A DNA stretch of 64,000 nt from an uncultured Subdoligranulum sp. (GCA_900545545.1 UQZO01000001.1:434001-498000); one strand, 5' to 3'; counted from the stretch's first letter, positions 34,218 through 42,525 are shown. Notes: generated from the sequence alone by a model not told the origin. A program made the numbers and translations.

Positions 34218-35190
34218 ACGCGAGTTGACCATCTTTTTTGTGGTGGCCTTTGCCGTACCGTATCTGATGGGGATTCCGCTGGCCATCAGCCAACGGGCGG
34301 GCAATGACACAAGCTGTTTTGCCAATGCGCAGATGTTTTATCCCGCGGCCGGTGTAATGCTGGCTTATCTGATGGCAAAACGTCCGGCGCTTCCGGTGCG
34401 CTTTTATGTGCTGCATATCGTTACAACCATTCTCTGCATGGCTTGCAGTGTGCTGTCTGTGATTGTTCCGGGACAGCAGTGGCTTGTCTATCTGAACCTT
34501 GTGCTGATCGCTGCCTCGATTTTAGCGTGGATTCTGCTGCTGACCGATAAGAAAGATAAACGGGAAGCTTACGGTTTGCGCTGGCATGGAAAGGTGACAA
34601 TGGCTTTGGGGCTCTGCGCGCTGTTCCTGGTGCTCAAGACGGCGATGGTATTTCTTTCCGCCTTTTTGCAGGGCGGGCAATCCTGGAGCGATTACCTTGC
34701 CTATTGGCAAACGTATGTGCCCTGGATCAATGCGTTGATTCTGATCCCGAACTTTTTCCTTTGCTTCCTGCCGTTTTTTGGTGAGGAGTACGGTTGGCGA
34801 TATTTTCTTACGCCGTTTTTGCAGAATAAATTCGGACGCCGCCGGGGTGTTGTGATTCTGGGTGTGCTGTGGGGGCTGTGGCATCTGCCGCTGAATCTTT
34901 TCTTCTACAGTCCGGAGACTTCCCTGCAGAGTCTTATCGCACAGATCATCGTCTGCGTTACGATGGGCATTTTCTTCACGTTCAGCTATGAGATGTGCGG
35001 ACAAAATGTCTGGGTGCCGGTTTTGTTGCATTATCTGAATAATAATATGATTCTGGTTTGGTCCGGAACGGCAGATATCAGCAATCAGGTATATACATGG
35101 GGCGATATCCTTGTAAGCGCTGTGATGTACGGCGTTCTGTTTCTGCCTTTTCTGGCCGGAAAGCCTTTTGCGGAAGAAAAAGAAAACTGA
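34192..35190 (+). CDS. CPBP-family intramembrane protease
   Basis: The 332-residue protein has about eight membrane helices. The CPBP (Abi, CAAX-like) motifs are present: motif 1 FFGEEYGWRYFL with EExxxR, motif 2 GLWHLPLNLFF and motif 3 LLHYLNNN. These proteases often serve bacteriocin maturation or self-immunity, but the substrate here is unknown. The ATG at 34192 is 9 bp from the first GGAGG; an ATG at 34186 is possible. It closes a three-gene module with the XRE regulator and the DUF6773-like protein. Confidence 0.9.
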   Translation: MNTPIRTNKRELTIFFVVAFAVPYLMGIPLAISQRAGNDTSCFANAQMFYPAAGVMLAYLMAKRPALPVRFYVLHIVTTILCMACSVLSVIVPGQQWLVYLNLVLIAASILAWILLLTDKKDKREAYGLRWHGKVTMALGLCALFLVLKTAMVFLSAFLQGGQSWSDYLAYWQTYVPWINALILIPNFFLCFLPFFGEEYGWRYFLTPFLQNKFGRRRGVVILGVLWGLWHLPLNLFFYSPETSLQSLIAQIIVCVTMGIFFTFSYEMCGQNVWVPVLLHYLNNNMILVWSGTADISNQVYTWGDILVSAVMYGVLFLPFLAGKPFAEEKEN

Positions 35191-35199
35191 AATAAAGAA

Positions 35200-35237
35200 G
35201 AAAGCCGCCCGGGCATGCCCGGGCGGCTTTCGCTTTT
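35200..35237. terminator. Terminator between CPBP and ACT-protein genes
   Basis: A perfect palindrome with arms GAAAGCCGCCCGGGCA is followed by GCTTTTT on the + strand; the minus-strand side reads CTTCTTTATTTC. It serves the convergent genes. Confidence 0.9.
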
Positions 35238-35245
35238 TAGAAAAA

Positions 35246-35701
35246 TTACAGCTCAAATGCGGTGCGCAATGCTTCCAGTGCCGCATCTTCATCCTGCTGA
35301 TGGATCAAAAGCGAGATATCCAGATCACTGGTAGTGATCAGAACGATCTCCACACCGGCACAAGCCAAAGCGGACAAGGCCCGCGCAGCCACGCCGCAGC
35401 TGGTGACCATCTCTTCGCCAAACAGATTGATTTTGCAGTAACCGCCGGATACCAGCGGCGGGTGTTCCTTGGCGGCAGCGGGCAGAGTCTTCATTACAGC
35501 GGCAAAGTTATCATAACTGGTGGTAAAGCTGAAATCTACTGCTGTACCGCGCGGGGCACTCTGGCAGATCATATCCACGACAATCCCGGCTTTGGCAAAA
35601 ACATCAAGATGTTCAGCCAGGCTTTGTGCGCTGTATTGCGCACCGGGAAAGGTGGTGAGCAGGATATTCTGTTCGCTGCGAATCTTGCTGACGCCATACA
35701 T
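35246..35701 (-). CDS. Stand-alone ACT-domain protein, aspartokinase regulatory-like
   Basis: The 151-residue protein has two ACT-type repeats. The first is around NILLTTFPGAQYSAQSLAEHLDVFAKAGIVVDMI (about residues 11-45). The second, with GVAARALSALACAGVEIVLITTSDLDISLLI (residues about 100-132), matches the C-terminal regulatory region of aspartate kinases. No kinase domain is present. Aspartokinase small (beta) subunits of Bacillus have this content, but there they arise by internal initiation. The gene is last in the lysine-synthesis operon, so a role in binding lysine or threonine is likely, though unproven. Confidence 0.75.
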   Translation of the reverse strand: MYGVSKIRSEQNILLTTFPGAQYSAQSLAEHLDVFAKAGIVVDMICQSAPRGTAVDFSFTTSYDNFAAVMKTLPAAAKEHPPLVSGGYCKINLFGEEMVTSCGVAARALSALACAGVEIVLITTSDLDISLLIHQQDEDAALEALRTAFEL

Positions 35702-35725
35702 AATAAGACACCCTTTCTTTTTGAA

Positions 35726-36961
35726 TCAGTCTAATGTAAGAAACTGCTCGTCAATGGAATTGCGCAGCGTTTCTTCAATCTGCGCACGGGTCAACGTGAA
35801 AAGGCCATGGGCGGCACCGAGTTCATCGGTATAATCACGATACGGATATACCCGGATGTTCTGGTATCCGTCTTCGTACTGCGTTACCACGCCATGAAGT
35901 TTCGGGTCCAGCATCTCGATGGAGGTTGAACCATCGGGCTGTGTGGTTTTCTGGAATGTGATATCCAAAATGGCGCCGATCATGTTGTCCGGCTGGGACT
36001 GCGCGTTGATGAAATTGCCCAGGCTGTATGCGACAAAGGTCTGGTTTCCATTGGCACCGGTCAGCCACTGCGCTGTTTGCGTTACGTGGGGATGGGTACC
36101 GATGACCAAATCCACACCTTGGTCAGCCAGCCATTGCGCTGTTTCGGTCTGGAATTCGGTTGTATCGTGGCTGCCTTCGACACCCCAGTGGCAGCTGACT
36201 ACCAGAACGTCGCAATGGGGGCGCATATCGGCAATCTGCTTTGCAATGGTATCGCGGTCATCCAGATAAACAACACCATAGTTGGAATCGCTGGGCGTTG
36301 GCAGACCGTTTGTATATTCAGTATAGGAAAGATAACCGAAGGTGATTCCGTTTACAGTCTGGTAGACATAGTCGTCATAGGTATCCAGATTATAGAATCC
36401 CATGTAAGCTACATCGTCCGGCATGGCGGCCCAATGCTCCAGCGAGGAGACGATTCCCTCGGCGCCTTTGTCGTAACTGTGATTGTTGGACATACTGAAC
36501 ACCCGGAAACCGAGATCATATAAGGCGTCCGTAATATCGCCGGGGGTGGAAAACAGCGGGTAACCGCTTGGCTCAAAGGCATCGTTGACGAGTGTCTCCT
36601 GGTTGAGCCAGTTTACATCAAAATCTTTGTAAAAGTCCCGCATCGGTTCATAGGCTTCGCTGAAATCATAGGAGCCGTTCTCGCCGCGTTTGCGAGCCTG
36701 CAAAAAGATTCCATCATGAATAAGATTGTCGCCTGTTGCAGAGAAACGCACCGTTTCCACAGTTGGTGTGGGTTCCGGCGTCGGCGCGGGAGTGGGGGCT
36801 GGGGTAGGCACCGGGGTGGCCGTCGGTACGGGTAAAACGGCGGCGGCAGCAGCCGCTACACTGGCCTGCAGAGAATCCTGAAACCAAGAACCCAGCAAAA
36901 CACCGCCTACACCCACTGCAATTACAATACAGGCTGCGATTTCGTTCTTTCTCAGACGCAT
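35726..36961 (-). CDS. CapA/PgsA-family metallophosphatase-like membrane protein
   Basis: The 411-residue protein has one N-terminal helix (about residues 10-40), a Pro/Thr-rich spacer of repeated PTP units (about 45-70), and an extracytoplasmic PGA_cap domain. The domain shows SATGDNLIHDGIF, MSNNHSYDKGAEG, VVSCHWGVEGSHD and IGTHPHVTQTAQW, all metal-ligand motifs of the family. CapA-like proteins take part in poly-gamma-glutamate capsule or cell-surface metabolism. The ATG lies inside the dapB end (10 bp overlap) with only a weak ribosome site, so it depends on dapB translation. Confidence 0.88.
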   Translation of the reverse strand: MRLRKNEIAACIVIAVGVGGVLLGSWFQDSLQASVAAAAAAVLPVPTATPVPTPAPTPAPTPEPTPTVETVRFSATGDNLIHDGIFLQARKRGENGSYDFSEAYEPMRDFYKDFDVNWLNQETLVNDAFEPSGYPLFSTPGDITDALYDLGFRVFSMSNNHSYDKGAEGIVSSLEHWAAMPDDVAYMGFYNLDTYDDYVYQTVNGITFGYLSYTEYTNGLPTPSDSNYGVVYLDDRDTIAKQIADMRPHCDVLVVSCHWGVEGSHDTTEFQTETAQWLADQGVDLVIGTHPHVTQTAQWLTGANGNQTFVAYSLGNFINAQSQPDNMIGAILDITFQKTTQPDGSTSIEMLDPKLHGVVTQYEDGYQNIRVYPYRDYTDELGAAHGLFTLTRAQIEETLRNSIDEQFLTLD

Positions 36962-37719
36962 GGCAATTTACCACGCAGCAGATCCGTCATCGTGTAATAA
37001 CCGGGTTGCTGGTTTGCTACATACAAAGCGGCCTGAATGGCGCCGTCTGCAAAAACACCACGGCTTCCTGCGCTGTGATGCAGCGTGACAACTTCCTCAG
37101 GGCCACAGAAGAGAACTTCGTGTTCACCGACGATACCGCCGCCGCGAACAGCACTGATGCCCAATTCCTGTGCGCCGCGTTTCTGGCGGACCTGAGAGCG
37201 GTCATAGACGTATTCGTATTTGCCGCCGGCCTCTGCATTGATGGCGTCGGCAATCATGAGCGCTGTGCCACTGGGAGCGTCCAGCTTGTTGCGATGGTGC
37301 TTTTCCACGATTTCGATGTCGAATTCGCCACCCAGCACGCGCGTTGCCTGGCGTGCCAGTTCGATCAGCACATTGACGCCCAGCGACATATTGGCGCTGC
37401 GGAAGACGGGAATCTTGGCGCTGGCGGTTTCCAGCGCGGCCTCATCCTCTTTGGAAAGACCGGTGGAGCAAATTACACAGGGCAGGCCATGCTCGGCACC
37501 GTAGGTGGCGGCAGCCACCGCGCCGGCTGGGGAAGAAAAATCGATAATCACGCCTTTGCAGGGAAGCTGCGCAAACTCATTGTATACCGAAATGTCGCCG
37601 ACATGGCCGGACTCCCGGTCAACACCTGCAACCACGCGGCAATCCTCCCGGGTGGAAATTTTCTCCACCAGTGTGCGGCCCATGCGGCCGTAGATGCCTT
37701 GGATGATGATATCCGTCAT
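36952..37719 (-). CDS. dapB: 4-hydroxy-tetrahydrodipicolinate reductase
   Basis: DapB makes tetrahydrodipicolinate on the way to lysine and diaminopimelate. The 255-residue protein has the NAD(P)H-binding GIYGRMGRTL at its N-terminus and the catalytic EKHHRNKLDAPSGTAL near residue 150, with the His pair and Lys. AAAGGA precedes the ATG at 37719; the frame open to 37746 adds an unlikely extension. It lies between dapA and the capA-like gene, and a hairpin separates it from dapA. Confidence 0.96.
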   Translation of the reverse strand: MTDIIIQGIYGRMGRTLVEKISTREDCRVVAGVDRESGHVGDISVYNEFAQLPCKGVIIDFSSPAGAVAAATYGAEHGLPCVICSTGLSKEDEAALETASAKIPVFRSANMSLGVNVLIELARQATRVLGGEFDIEIVEKHHRNKLDAPSGTALMIADAINAEAGGKYEYVYDRSQVRQKRGAQELGISAVRGGGIVGEHEVLFCGPEEVVTLHHSAGSRGVFADGAIQAALYVANQQPGYYTMTDLLRGKLPCV

Positions 37720-37746
37720 AGGTTTTCTATCCTTTCTCAAAAACAA

Positions 37747-37783
37747 AACCGGCCTGCAGCGCTGGACTGCGGGCCGGTTGCGA
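37747..37783 (-). terminator. Hairpin with T-tract between dapA and dapB
   Basis: On the minus strand AACCGGCCCGCAG pairs with CTGCAGGCCGGTT (one mismatch), followed by TTGTTTTTG. It looks like a partial terminator that lowers expression of dapB and downstream genes. Confidence 0.8.
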
Positions 37784-38674
37784 TTATTTCAGCAATCCAA
37801 AGTCCCGCATTGCTGTTTCCAGGCGCTCCTGCACAGCGGTGGAAGGCTCCACCAGCGGCAGACGGCAGGAACCGGCCTGCCAGCCCAGACGATTCATGGC
37901 CCATTTTACGGGAATCGGGTTTACATCGGCGAACAGGGCTTTGCACAGCGGCAAAGCTTTCAGCTGCATGGCAAGGCTGCCTGCGGTATCGCCGTCCATC
38001 CATTTCGCGCACAGATCATGGGTATACTGCGGCGCTACATTGGAAAGCACACTGATGACGCCCTTGCCGCCCAGTGCCAGAAGCGGGACGATCTGGTCAT
38101 CGTTGCCGGAGTAAATGTTCAGGTTGTCGCCACAGAGTTCGGCAATTTCCGCTACCTGGGAGATGTTGCCGCTGGCTTCCTTGACAGCGTTGATGTTAGG
38201 CAGCTTTGCCAGTTCAGCCAGGGTGGAAGGCAGCAGATTGCATCCGGTGCGGCTGGGTACATTGTACAGGATGCACGGCAGGTTTACTGCATTGGCAATC
38301 GCCGTATAATGCGCAATCAGGCCGGCCTGGCTGGTTTTGTTATAATACGGTGTGACGAGCAACAGCGCATCGGCACCGTCAGCTTCTGCCTGCTGAGAAA
38401 GCTGGATGGCATAGCGAGTGTCGTTGGAGCCCGTTCCGGCAATGACCGGTACGCGGCCTGCAACTTTCTGCACCGTGTAACGAATGCACTCGGTGTGCTC
38501 TTCGTGGTCCAGCGCAGGCGATTCGCCGGTGGTGCCGCAGATCACGATGGCATCGGTGTGATTGGCAATCTGATCTTCGATCACGCGGCCCAGCTCTTCA
38601 TAGTTTACGCTGCCGTCGGCATGCATAGGGGTGATGATGGCTACGGCTGCTCCGGTAAAAACGGGCTTTTTCAT
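37784..38674 (-). CDS. dapA: 4-hydroxy-tetrahydrodipicolinate synthase
   Basis: DapA condenses pyruvate and aspartate semialdehyde. The 296-residue TIM-barrel protein has the Schiff-base Lys165 in INAVKEASGN, Tyr137 in LYNVPSRTG and the Thr48-Thr49 pair in CGTTGESP. All catalytic positions are intact. The asd gene lies 19 bp upstream on the same strand, and the two are read from the L-box promoter. Confidence 0.97.
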   Translation of the reverse strand: MKKPVFTGAAVAIITPMHADGSVNYEELGRVIEDQIANHTDAIVICGTTGESPALDHEEHTECIRYTVQKVAGRVPVIAGTGSNDTRYAIQLSQQAEADGADALLLVTPYYNKTSQAGLIAHYTAIANAVNLPCILYNVPSRTGCNLLPSTLAELAKLPNINAVKEASGNISQVAEIAELCGDNLNIYSGNDDQIVPLLALGGKGVISVLSNVAPQYTHDLCAKWMDGDTAGSLAMQLKALPLCKALFADVNPIPVKWAMNRLGWQAGSCRLPLVEPSTAVQERLETAMRDFGLLK

Positions 38675-38693
38675 GGGATTCGCTCCTTATAAA

Positions 38694-39770
38694 TCAGTCA
38701 AAGTAACCCTTGGCGGCCAGCAATTCGGCCAGCAGAACACCGCCGCCGGCTGCACCGCGCAGTGTGTTGTGAGACAGGCATACAAACTTGTAGTCGTACT
38801 GATTGTCCGGGCGCAAACGGCCGATGCTGACAGCCATGCCGTTTTCCAGCATGCGGTCCAGCTTGGGCTGCGGGCGGTCATTTTCCTCAAAGTAATGCAG
38901 GAACTGTTTCGGGGCGCTGGGCAGATTGAGGTCCTGTGCCGGGCCGTGGAATTCCTTCCAGGCTTTCAGAATTTCTTCCTGGGTGGGTTTGATCTCGAAA
39001 CGTACAAACACGGCGCCCATGTGACCGTCAGAAACCGGTACGCGCAGGCACTGTGCCGTGAACCGGGGCGAATCTGCCGAAACGATCTGGTCACCTTCGA
39101 TCTTACCCCACAGCTTCAGCGGCTCCTGCTCACTCTTTTCTTCCTCACCGCCGATATAGGGGATCACGTTGTCGAGGATATCCGGGAAGGTTTCAAACGT
39201 TTTGCCGGCGCCGGAAATCGCCTGGTAGGTGCAGACCAGTACATCGGTGATGCCGTAGCTGCGCAGCGGGTGCAGTGCAGGCACATAGCTTTGCAGGCTG
39301 CAGTTGGACTTGACGGCAATAAAGCCGCGCTTGGTGCCCAGGCGCTTGCGCTGCGCAGGAATGATCTCGATGTGGTCGGCGTTGATTTCGGGCACGACCA
39401 TGGGGACGTCGGGGGTAAAGCGATGAGCGCTGTTGTTGGACACGACCGGGCATTCGGCCTTGGCGTAAGCTTCTTCCAGCGCCTTGATCTCCTCTTTCTT
39501 CATGTTGACGGCGCAGAAAACGAAATCGACCTGCGAAGCAACTTCTTCCACATGGGAGGCGTCCAGAACGACCAGCTTTTTGGCACATTCCGGCATCGGG
39601 GTCTGCATAAGCCACCGATTGCCGACGGCTTCCTCGTAAGTTTTGCCTGCGCTGCGTGCGCTGGCGGCGACGGTCGTCAGGTGAAACCAGGGGTGATTTT
39701 CCAGCAGCGTTACAAAACGCTGGCCGACCATGCCGGTGGCACCGATGACGCCCACATTGTACTGTTTCAT
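38694..39770 (-). CDS. asd: Aspartate-semialdehyde dehydrogenase
   Basis: Asd reduces aspartyl phosphate to aspartate semialdehyde. The 358-residue protein has the NADP-binding VGVIGATGMVGQRFV at the N-terminus and Cys157 in VKSNCSLQSY, the nucleophile. The catalytic His is in DGHMGAVFVRF. The SNCSLQ form and the length match the archaeal/yeast-type branch of the family. The ATG at 39770 is 9-11 bp from GGAAGG. A lysine riboswitch controls it from 39909-40072. Confidence 0.95.
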   Translation of the reverse strand: MKQYNVGVIGATGMVGQRFVTLLENHPWFHLTTVAASARSAGKTYEEAVGNRWLMQTPMPECAKKLVVLDASHVEEVASQVDFVFCAVNMKKEEIKALEEAYAKAECPVVSNNSAHRFTPDVPMVVPEINADHIEIIPAQRKRLGTKRGFIAVKSNCSLQSYVPALHPLRSYGITDVLVCTYQAISGAGKTFETFPDILDNVIPYIGGEEEKSEQEPLKLWGKIEGDQIVSADSPRFTAQCLRVPVSDGHMGAVFVRFEIKPTQEEILKAWKEFHGPAQDLNLPSAPKQFLHYFEENDRPQPKLDRMLENGMAVSIGRLRPDNQYDYKFVCLSHNTLRGAAGGGVLLAELLAAKGYFD

Positions 39771-39852
39771 AGTTACCAAGACCTTCCTTTCGCTGAACCC
39801 TTCCTATTTCTATGCAACAACATCCACCCGTGTGAATAATTTGCACAGATAA

Positions 39853-39877
39853 CAAAAAAACCGGCTTGAAAACCGGC
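39853..39877 (-). terminator. Riboswitch terminator upstream of asd
   Basis: On the minus strand GCCGG and CCGGC-type arms close a short loop, then seven T follow. It lies 30 bp below the aptamer, and a TGCAATAT/ATATTGCA stem sits between (39884-39905), a possible antiterminator part. Confidence 0.9.
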
Positions 39878-39908
39878 ACAAAATGCAATATAATATCATA
39901 TTGCATAT

Positions 39909-40072
39909 ACACAGCGCAACACATCCTGTGGATGTGACAGTCCCGCTCCTGTTCGGCAACGAGCCCAGGTCGATACGTGCCGCGTACCGCCTTCGGCGAA
40001 GTACCCTTTCACCGCTCCATGCCCTGGCAGGGCTTGCAGAGCAAGCTACTGATGAACTTCGCGCCTCTGTGT
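39909..40072 (-). promoter_or_regulatory. Lysine riboswitch (L-box) controlling asd-dapA-dapB
   Basis: On the minus strand the leader holds the L-box landmarks in order: an outer stem ACACAG/CTGTGT, then GAGGCGCGAAG with AGTAGC, then GTGAAAGG, CGCCGAAGGCGG, CTGGGCT, and GGGACTGTCA near the 3' end. Length and conserved boxes match lysine aptamers. When lysine binds, the downstream terminator should form and reduce the operon. Confidence 0.92.
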
Positions 40073-40080
40073 TTTTGTTT

Positions 40081-40109
40081 ATTATAGTATTCTGATATTG
40101 GATTGTCAA
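40081..40109 (-). promoter_or_regulatory. Consensus promoter of the L-box/asd transcript
   Basis: On the minus strand TTGACA and TATAAT are both perfect, 17 bp apart. Transcription would start a few bases before the aptamer. The -35 is only 20 bp from the divergent queA start. Confidence 0.92.
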
Positions 40110-40128
40110 CGTAAAAAGGAAGAAAACC

Positions 40129-41157
40129 ATGCTGAAAAAAGATTTTTGGTACGATCTGCCCAAGGAACTGATTGCTCAGGAGCCGGCAGAGCCTCGTGAC
40201 GCCGCTCGCCTGATGGTGCTGAACCGTAAGAATGATACCATTGAGCACGCAATCTTCCACGATTTGCCGCGCTATCTCGAAAAGGGAGATCTGCTGGTGG
40301 TCAACAACTCCAAGGTACTCCCGGCACGTCTTCTTGGCACAAAGGTGCCGACCGGCGCCGTATGCGAATTGCTTCTGCTGCGCCAGGTCAAAGGGGATAC
40401 CTGGGAATGCCTGGCCCGCCCGGGCAAGCGCATGCAGGCCGGTACCAGGGTGGTGTTCGGCGATGGGAGTCTGTCGGCGGTTGTGGACGAAACTATGCCC
40501 GATGGCAACAAGTTTGTGACCTTCACCTACGATACCGAAACGCTGTATGAAAAGCTGGACGAGTTTGGCAAAATGCCGCTGCCGCCGTATATCACCAAGC
40601 AGCTGGAAGATCAGAGCCAGTACCAGACCGTCTATGCCAAGGAACTGGGCAGTGCTGCCGCCCCGACAGCTGGTTTGCACTTTACGCCGGAGCTGATGGA
40701 TACCATCCGTGCCAATGGCGTGAACATTGCAGAGGTCACGCTGCATGTGGGATTGGGCACGTTCCGCCCCGTCAATGAGGATGAAATTGAAGACCATCAG
40801 ATGCACAGCGAGTGGTATTCGGTCAGCGAGGAAACCGCTGCGGCCATCAATGCAACACGGGAAGCCGGGCACCGGGTGATTGCCGTGGGCACCACGAGTT
40901 GCCGTACGCTGGAAGCTGTCTGGGCAAAATACGGTAAAATTGTCCCGTGCAGCGGCAATACCGATATCTTTATTTATCCCGGCATCGATCTGCATGCCAT
41001 CGACGGTATGATCACCAATTTCCATCTGCCGGAGAGTACCCTGATCATGCTGATTTCGGCTTTCTACGGATATGAGAAGACGATGGCTGCCTATAAAGTG
41101 GCCGTGGAGGAAAAGTATCGCTTTTTCAGCTTTGGCGACGCAATGCTGATCCTGTAA
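40129..41157 (+). CDS. queA: S-adenosylmethionine:tRNA ribosyltransferase-isomerase
   Basis: QueA turns preQ1 at tRNA position 34 into epoxyqueuosine. The 342-residue protein begins DFWYDLPKELIAQEPAEPRDAARLMVL, the family start, and carries LLVVNNSKVLPARLLG and PTAGLHFTPEL further on. AAAAAGGAAG precedes the ATG. tgt follows 130 bp downstream with its own promoter, pairing two queuosine enzymes. The gene's promoter must overlap the divergent asd promoter region. Confidence 0.96.
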   Translation: MLKKDFWYDLPKELIAQEPAEPRDAARLMVLNRKNDTIEHAIFHDLPRYLEKGDLLVVNNSKVLPARLLGTKVPTGAVCELLLLRQVKGDTWECLARPGKRMQAGTRVVFGDGSLSAVVDETMPDGNKFVTFTYDTETLYEKLDEFGKMPLPPYITKQLEDQSQYQTVYAKELGSAAAPTAGLHFTPELMDTIRANGVNIAEVTLHVGLGTFRPVNEDEIEDHQMHSEWYSVSEETAAAINATREAGHRVIAVGTTSCRTLEAVWAKYGKIVPCSGNTDIFIYPGIDLHAIDGMITNFHLPESTLIMLISAFYGYEKTMAAYKVAVEEKYRFFSFGDAMLIL

Positions 41158-41172
41158 TCTTACCTTCTTGTG

Positions 41173-41201
41173 TTGACTTCCCGGCTTTCTTCCTCTATAA
41201 T
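41173..41201 (+). promoter_or_regulatory. Predicted promoter of tgt
   Basis: TTGACT and perfect TATAAT are 17 bp apart, 87 bp before the ATG of tgt. The gene has a 5' leader with a hairpin. Confidence 0.8.
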
Positions 41202-41213
41202 ATGGCAAGTAAA

Positions 41214-41251
41214 GGCGGTGCGGGGATTGCCCCTTGCACCGTCTGTTTTTT
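41214..41251 (+). terminator. Terminator-like hairpin in the tgt leader
   Basis: GGCGGTGC pairs with GCACCGTC around an inner GGGG/CCCC stem, followed by TGTTTTTT. It lies between the tgt promoter and its ATG, so it either ends queA transcripts or attenuates tgt. Confidence 0.75.
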
Positions 41252-41287
41252 GAAAAAATCACACGATCGATACGGAGAGAACGATTC

Positions 41288-42421
41288 ATGCCTTACCGCC
41301 TTATCAAACAGGAAGGCGCCGCCCGCCGCGGTGAATTTGTCACTGTACACGGCACAGTACAGACGCCTGCTTTCCAGAACGTTGCCACTGCCGCCGCTAT
41401 TAAAGGCGGGCTTTCGGCGCTGGACCTGAAAGACATCCGCGCACAGGTGATGCTGTGCAATACCTACCACCTGCATCTGCGTCCCGGCGATAAGGTCGTG
41501 GCAGATATGGGCGGTCTGCATAAATTTACCCGTTGGGATGGACCGATTCTCACGGACAGCGGTGGATTCCAGGTGTTCAGTCTGGCCAAACTGCGCCAGA
41601 TCACCGAGGAGGGCGTTACCTTTAACTCGCATCTGGATGGTCACCGTATTTTTATGGGACCCGAGCAGAGTATGCAGATCCAGGCCAATCTTGGATCCAC
41701 CATTGCCATGGCGTTTGATGAGTGCGTGGAGAATCCGGCGACCTATGAATATGCCAAAAACAGCTGCGCCCGCACGGCACGCTGGCTGCTGCGCTGCAAG
41801 GATGAGATGGCGCGCTTGAAGCATGAAGGCAAAGCGGTCAACCCGGACCAGCTTCTGTTTGGTATCAATCAGGGATGCACGTTTGCGGATCTGCGTGTGG
41901 AGCACATGAAGCAGATCGCAGAATATGACCTGGACGGCTATGCGATCGGCGGTCTGGCGGTGGGGGAACCTGCGGAAGTGATGTATGATATCATTTCTGC
42001 GGTGGAACCCTTTGCACCCAAGGATAAGATTCGGTATCTGATGGGCGTTGGAACGCCCGGAAACATCATTGAGGGGGTGTACCGCGGCGTAGACTTGTTT
42101 GACTGCGTGATGCCCAGCCGCAACGCACGGCATGGTCATCTGTTTACCTGGGACGGCATTATCAATATCAAAAATCTCAAATATGAGCGTGACGAATCGC
42201 CGATTGATCCGCATTGTGATTGCCCGGTTTGCCGCAATTTCTCGCGCGCGTACATCCGCCATCTCCAGAAGGCGGACGAGATGCTGGGCATGCGGCTGGC
42301 TGTTATGCATAACCTCTATTTCTATAATCACCTGATGGAGCGCATCCGCGAGGCGCTGGATAATGGTACTTTCCAGCAGTTCCACGACACGTATGTCCAT
42401 CGTCTGGATACACGAATTTGA
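41288..42421 (+). CDS. tgt: tRNA-guanine (queuine) transglycosylase
   Basis: Tgt swaps guanine 34 for preQ1 in tRNA with GUN anticodons. The 377-residue protein contains DSGGFQVFSL near residue 91, GIEG-type VGTPGNIIEGV and DLFDCVMPSRNARHG with the catalytic Asp. The zinc site is CDCPVC with the following His in YIRHL (about residues 312-335). GGAGAG precedes the ATG at 41288; an upstream frame reads through the leader hairpin and is rejected. yajC follows 104 bp downstream, the tgt-yajC order seen in many bacteria. Confidence 0.96.
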   Translation: MPYRLIKQEGAARRGEFVTVHGTVQTPAFQNVATAAAIKGGLSALDLKDIRAQVMLCNTYHLHLRPGDKVVADMGGLHKFTRWDGPILTDSGGFQVFSLAKLRQITEEGVTFNSHLDGHRIFMGPEQSMQIQANLGSTIAMAFDECVENPATYEYAKNSCARTARWLLRCKDEMARLKHEGKAVNPDQLLFGINQGCTFADLRVEHMKQIAEYDLDGYAIGGLAVGEPAEVMYDIISAVEPFAPKDKIRYLMGVGTPGNIIEGVYRGVDLFDCVMPSRNARHGHLFTWDGIINIKNLKYERDESPIDPHCDCPVCRNFSRAYIRHLQKADEMLGMRLAVMHNLYFYNHLMERIREALDNGTFQQFHDTYVHRLDTRI

Positions 42422-42461
42422 TTTTGCCTTGTTTTCTGCCTGCGGAATTTGGCACAGGCCC

Positions 42462-42490
42462 TTGCACTGGGCTGATAAATCCGATATAAT
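42462..42490 (+). promoter_or_regulatory. Predicted promoter of yajC
   Basis: TTGCAC and perfect TATAAT are separated by 17 bp; the yajC ATG is 35 bp downstream behind AAGGAG. Confidence 0.8.
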
Positions 42491-42525
42491 AAGAGAAATC
42501 GTTAATTTTAAGGAGACTATCTGCT

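Noticed and set aside
36776..36840. Pro/Thr codon repeat in the capA-like gene as a phase-variable tract
   Set aside because: The PTP units are imperfect at the DNA level and in frame, so slippage-driven switching is not supported.
41202..41287. preQ1 riboswitch before tgt
   Set aside because: I could not find the short stem-loop with A-rich tail of class I, nor class II or III landmarks; only a terminator-like hairpin.
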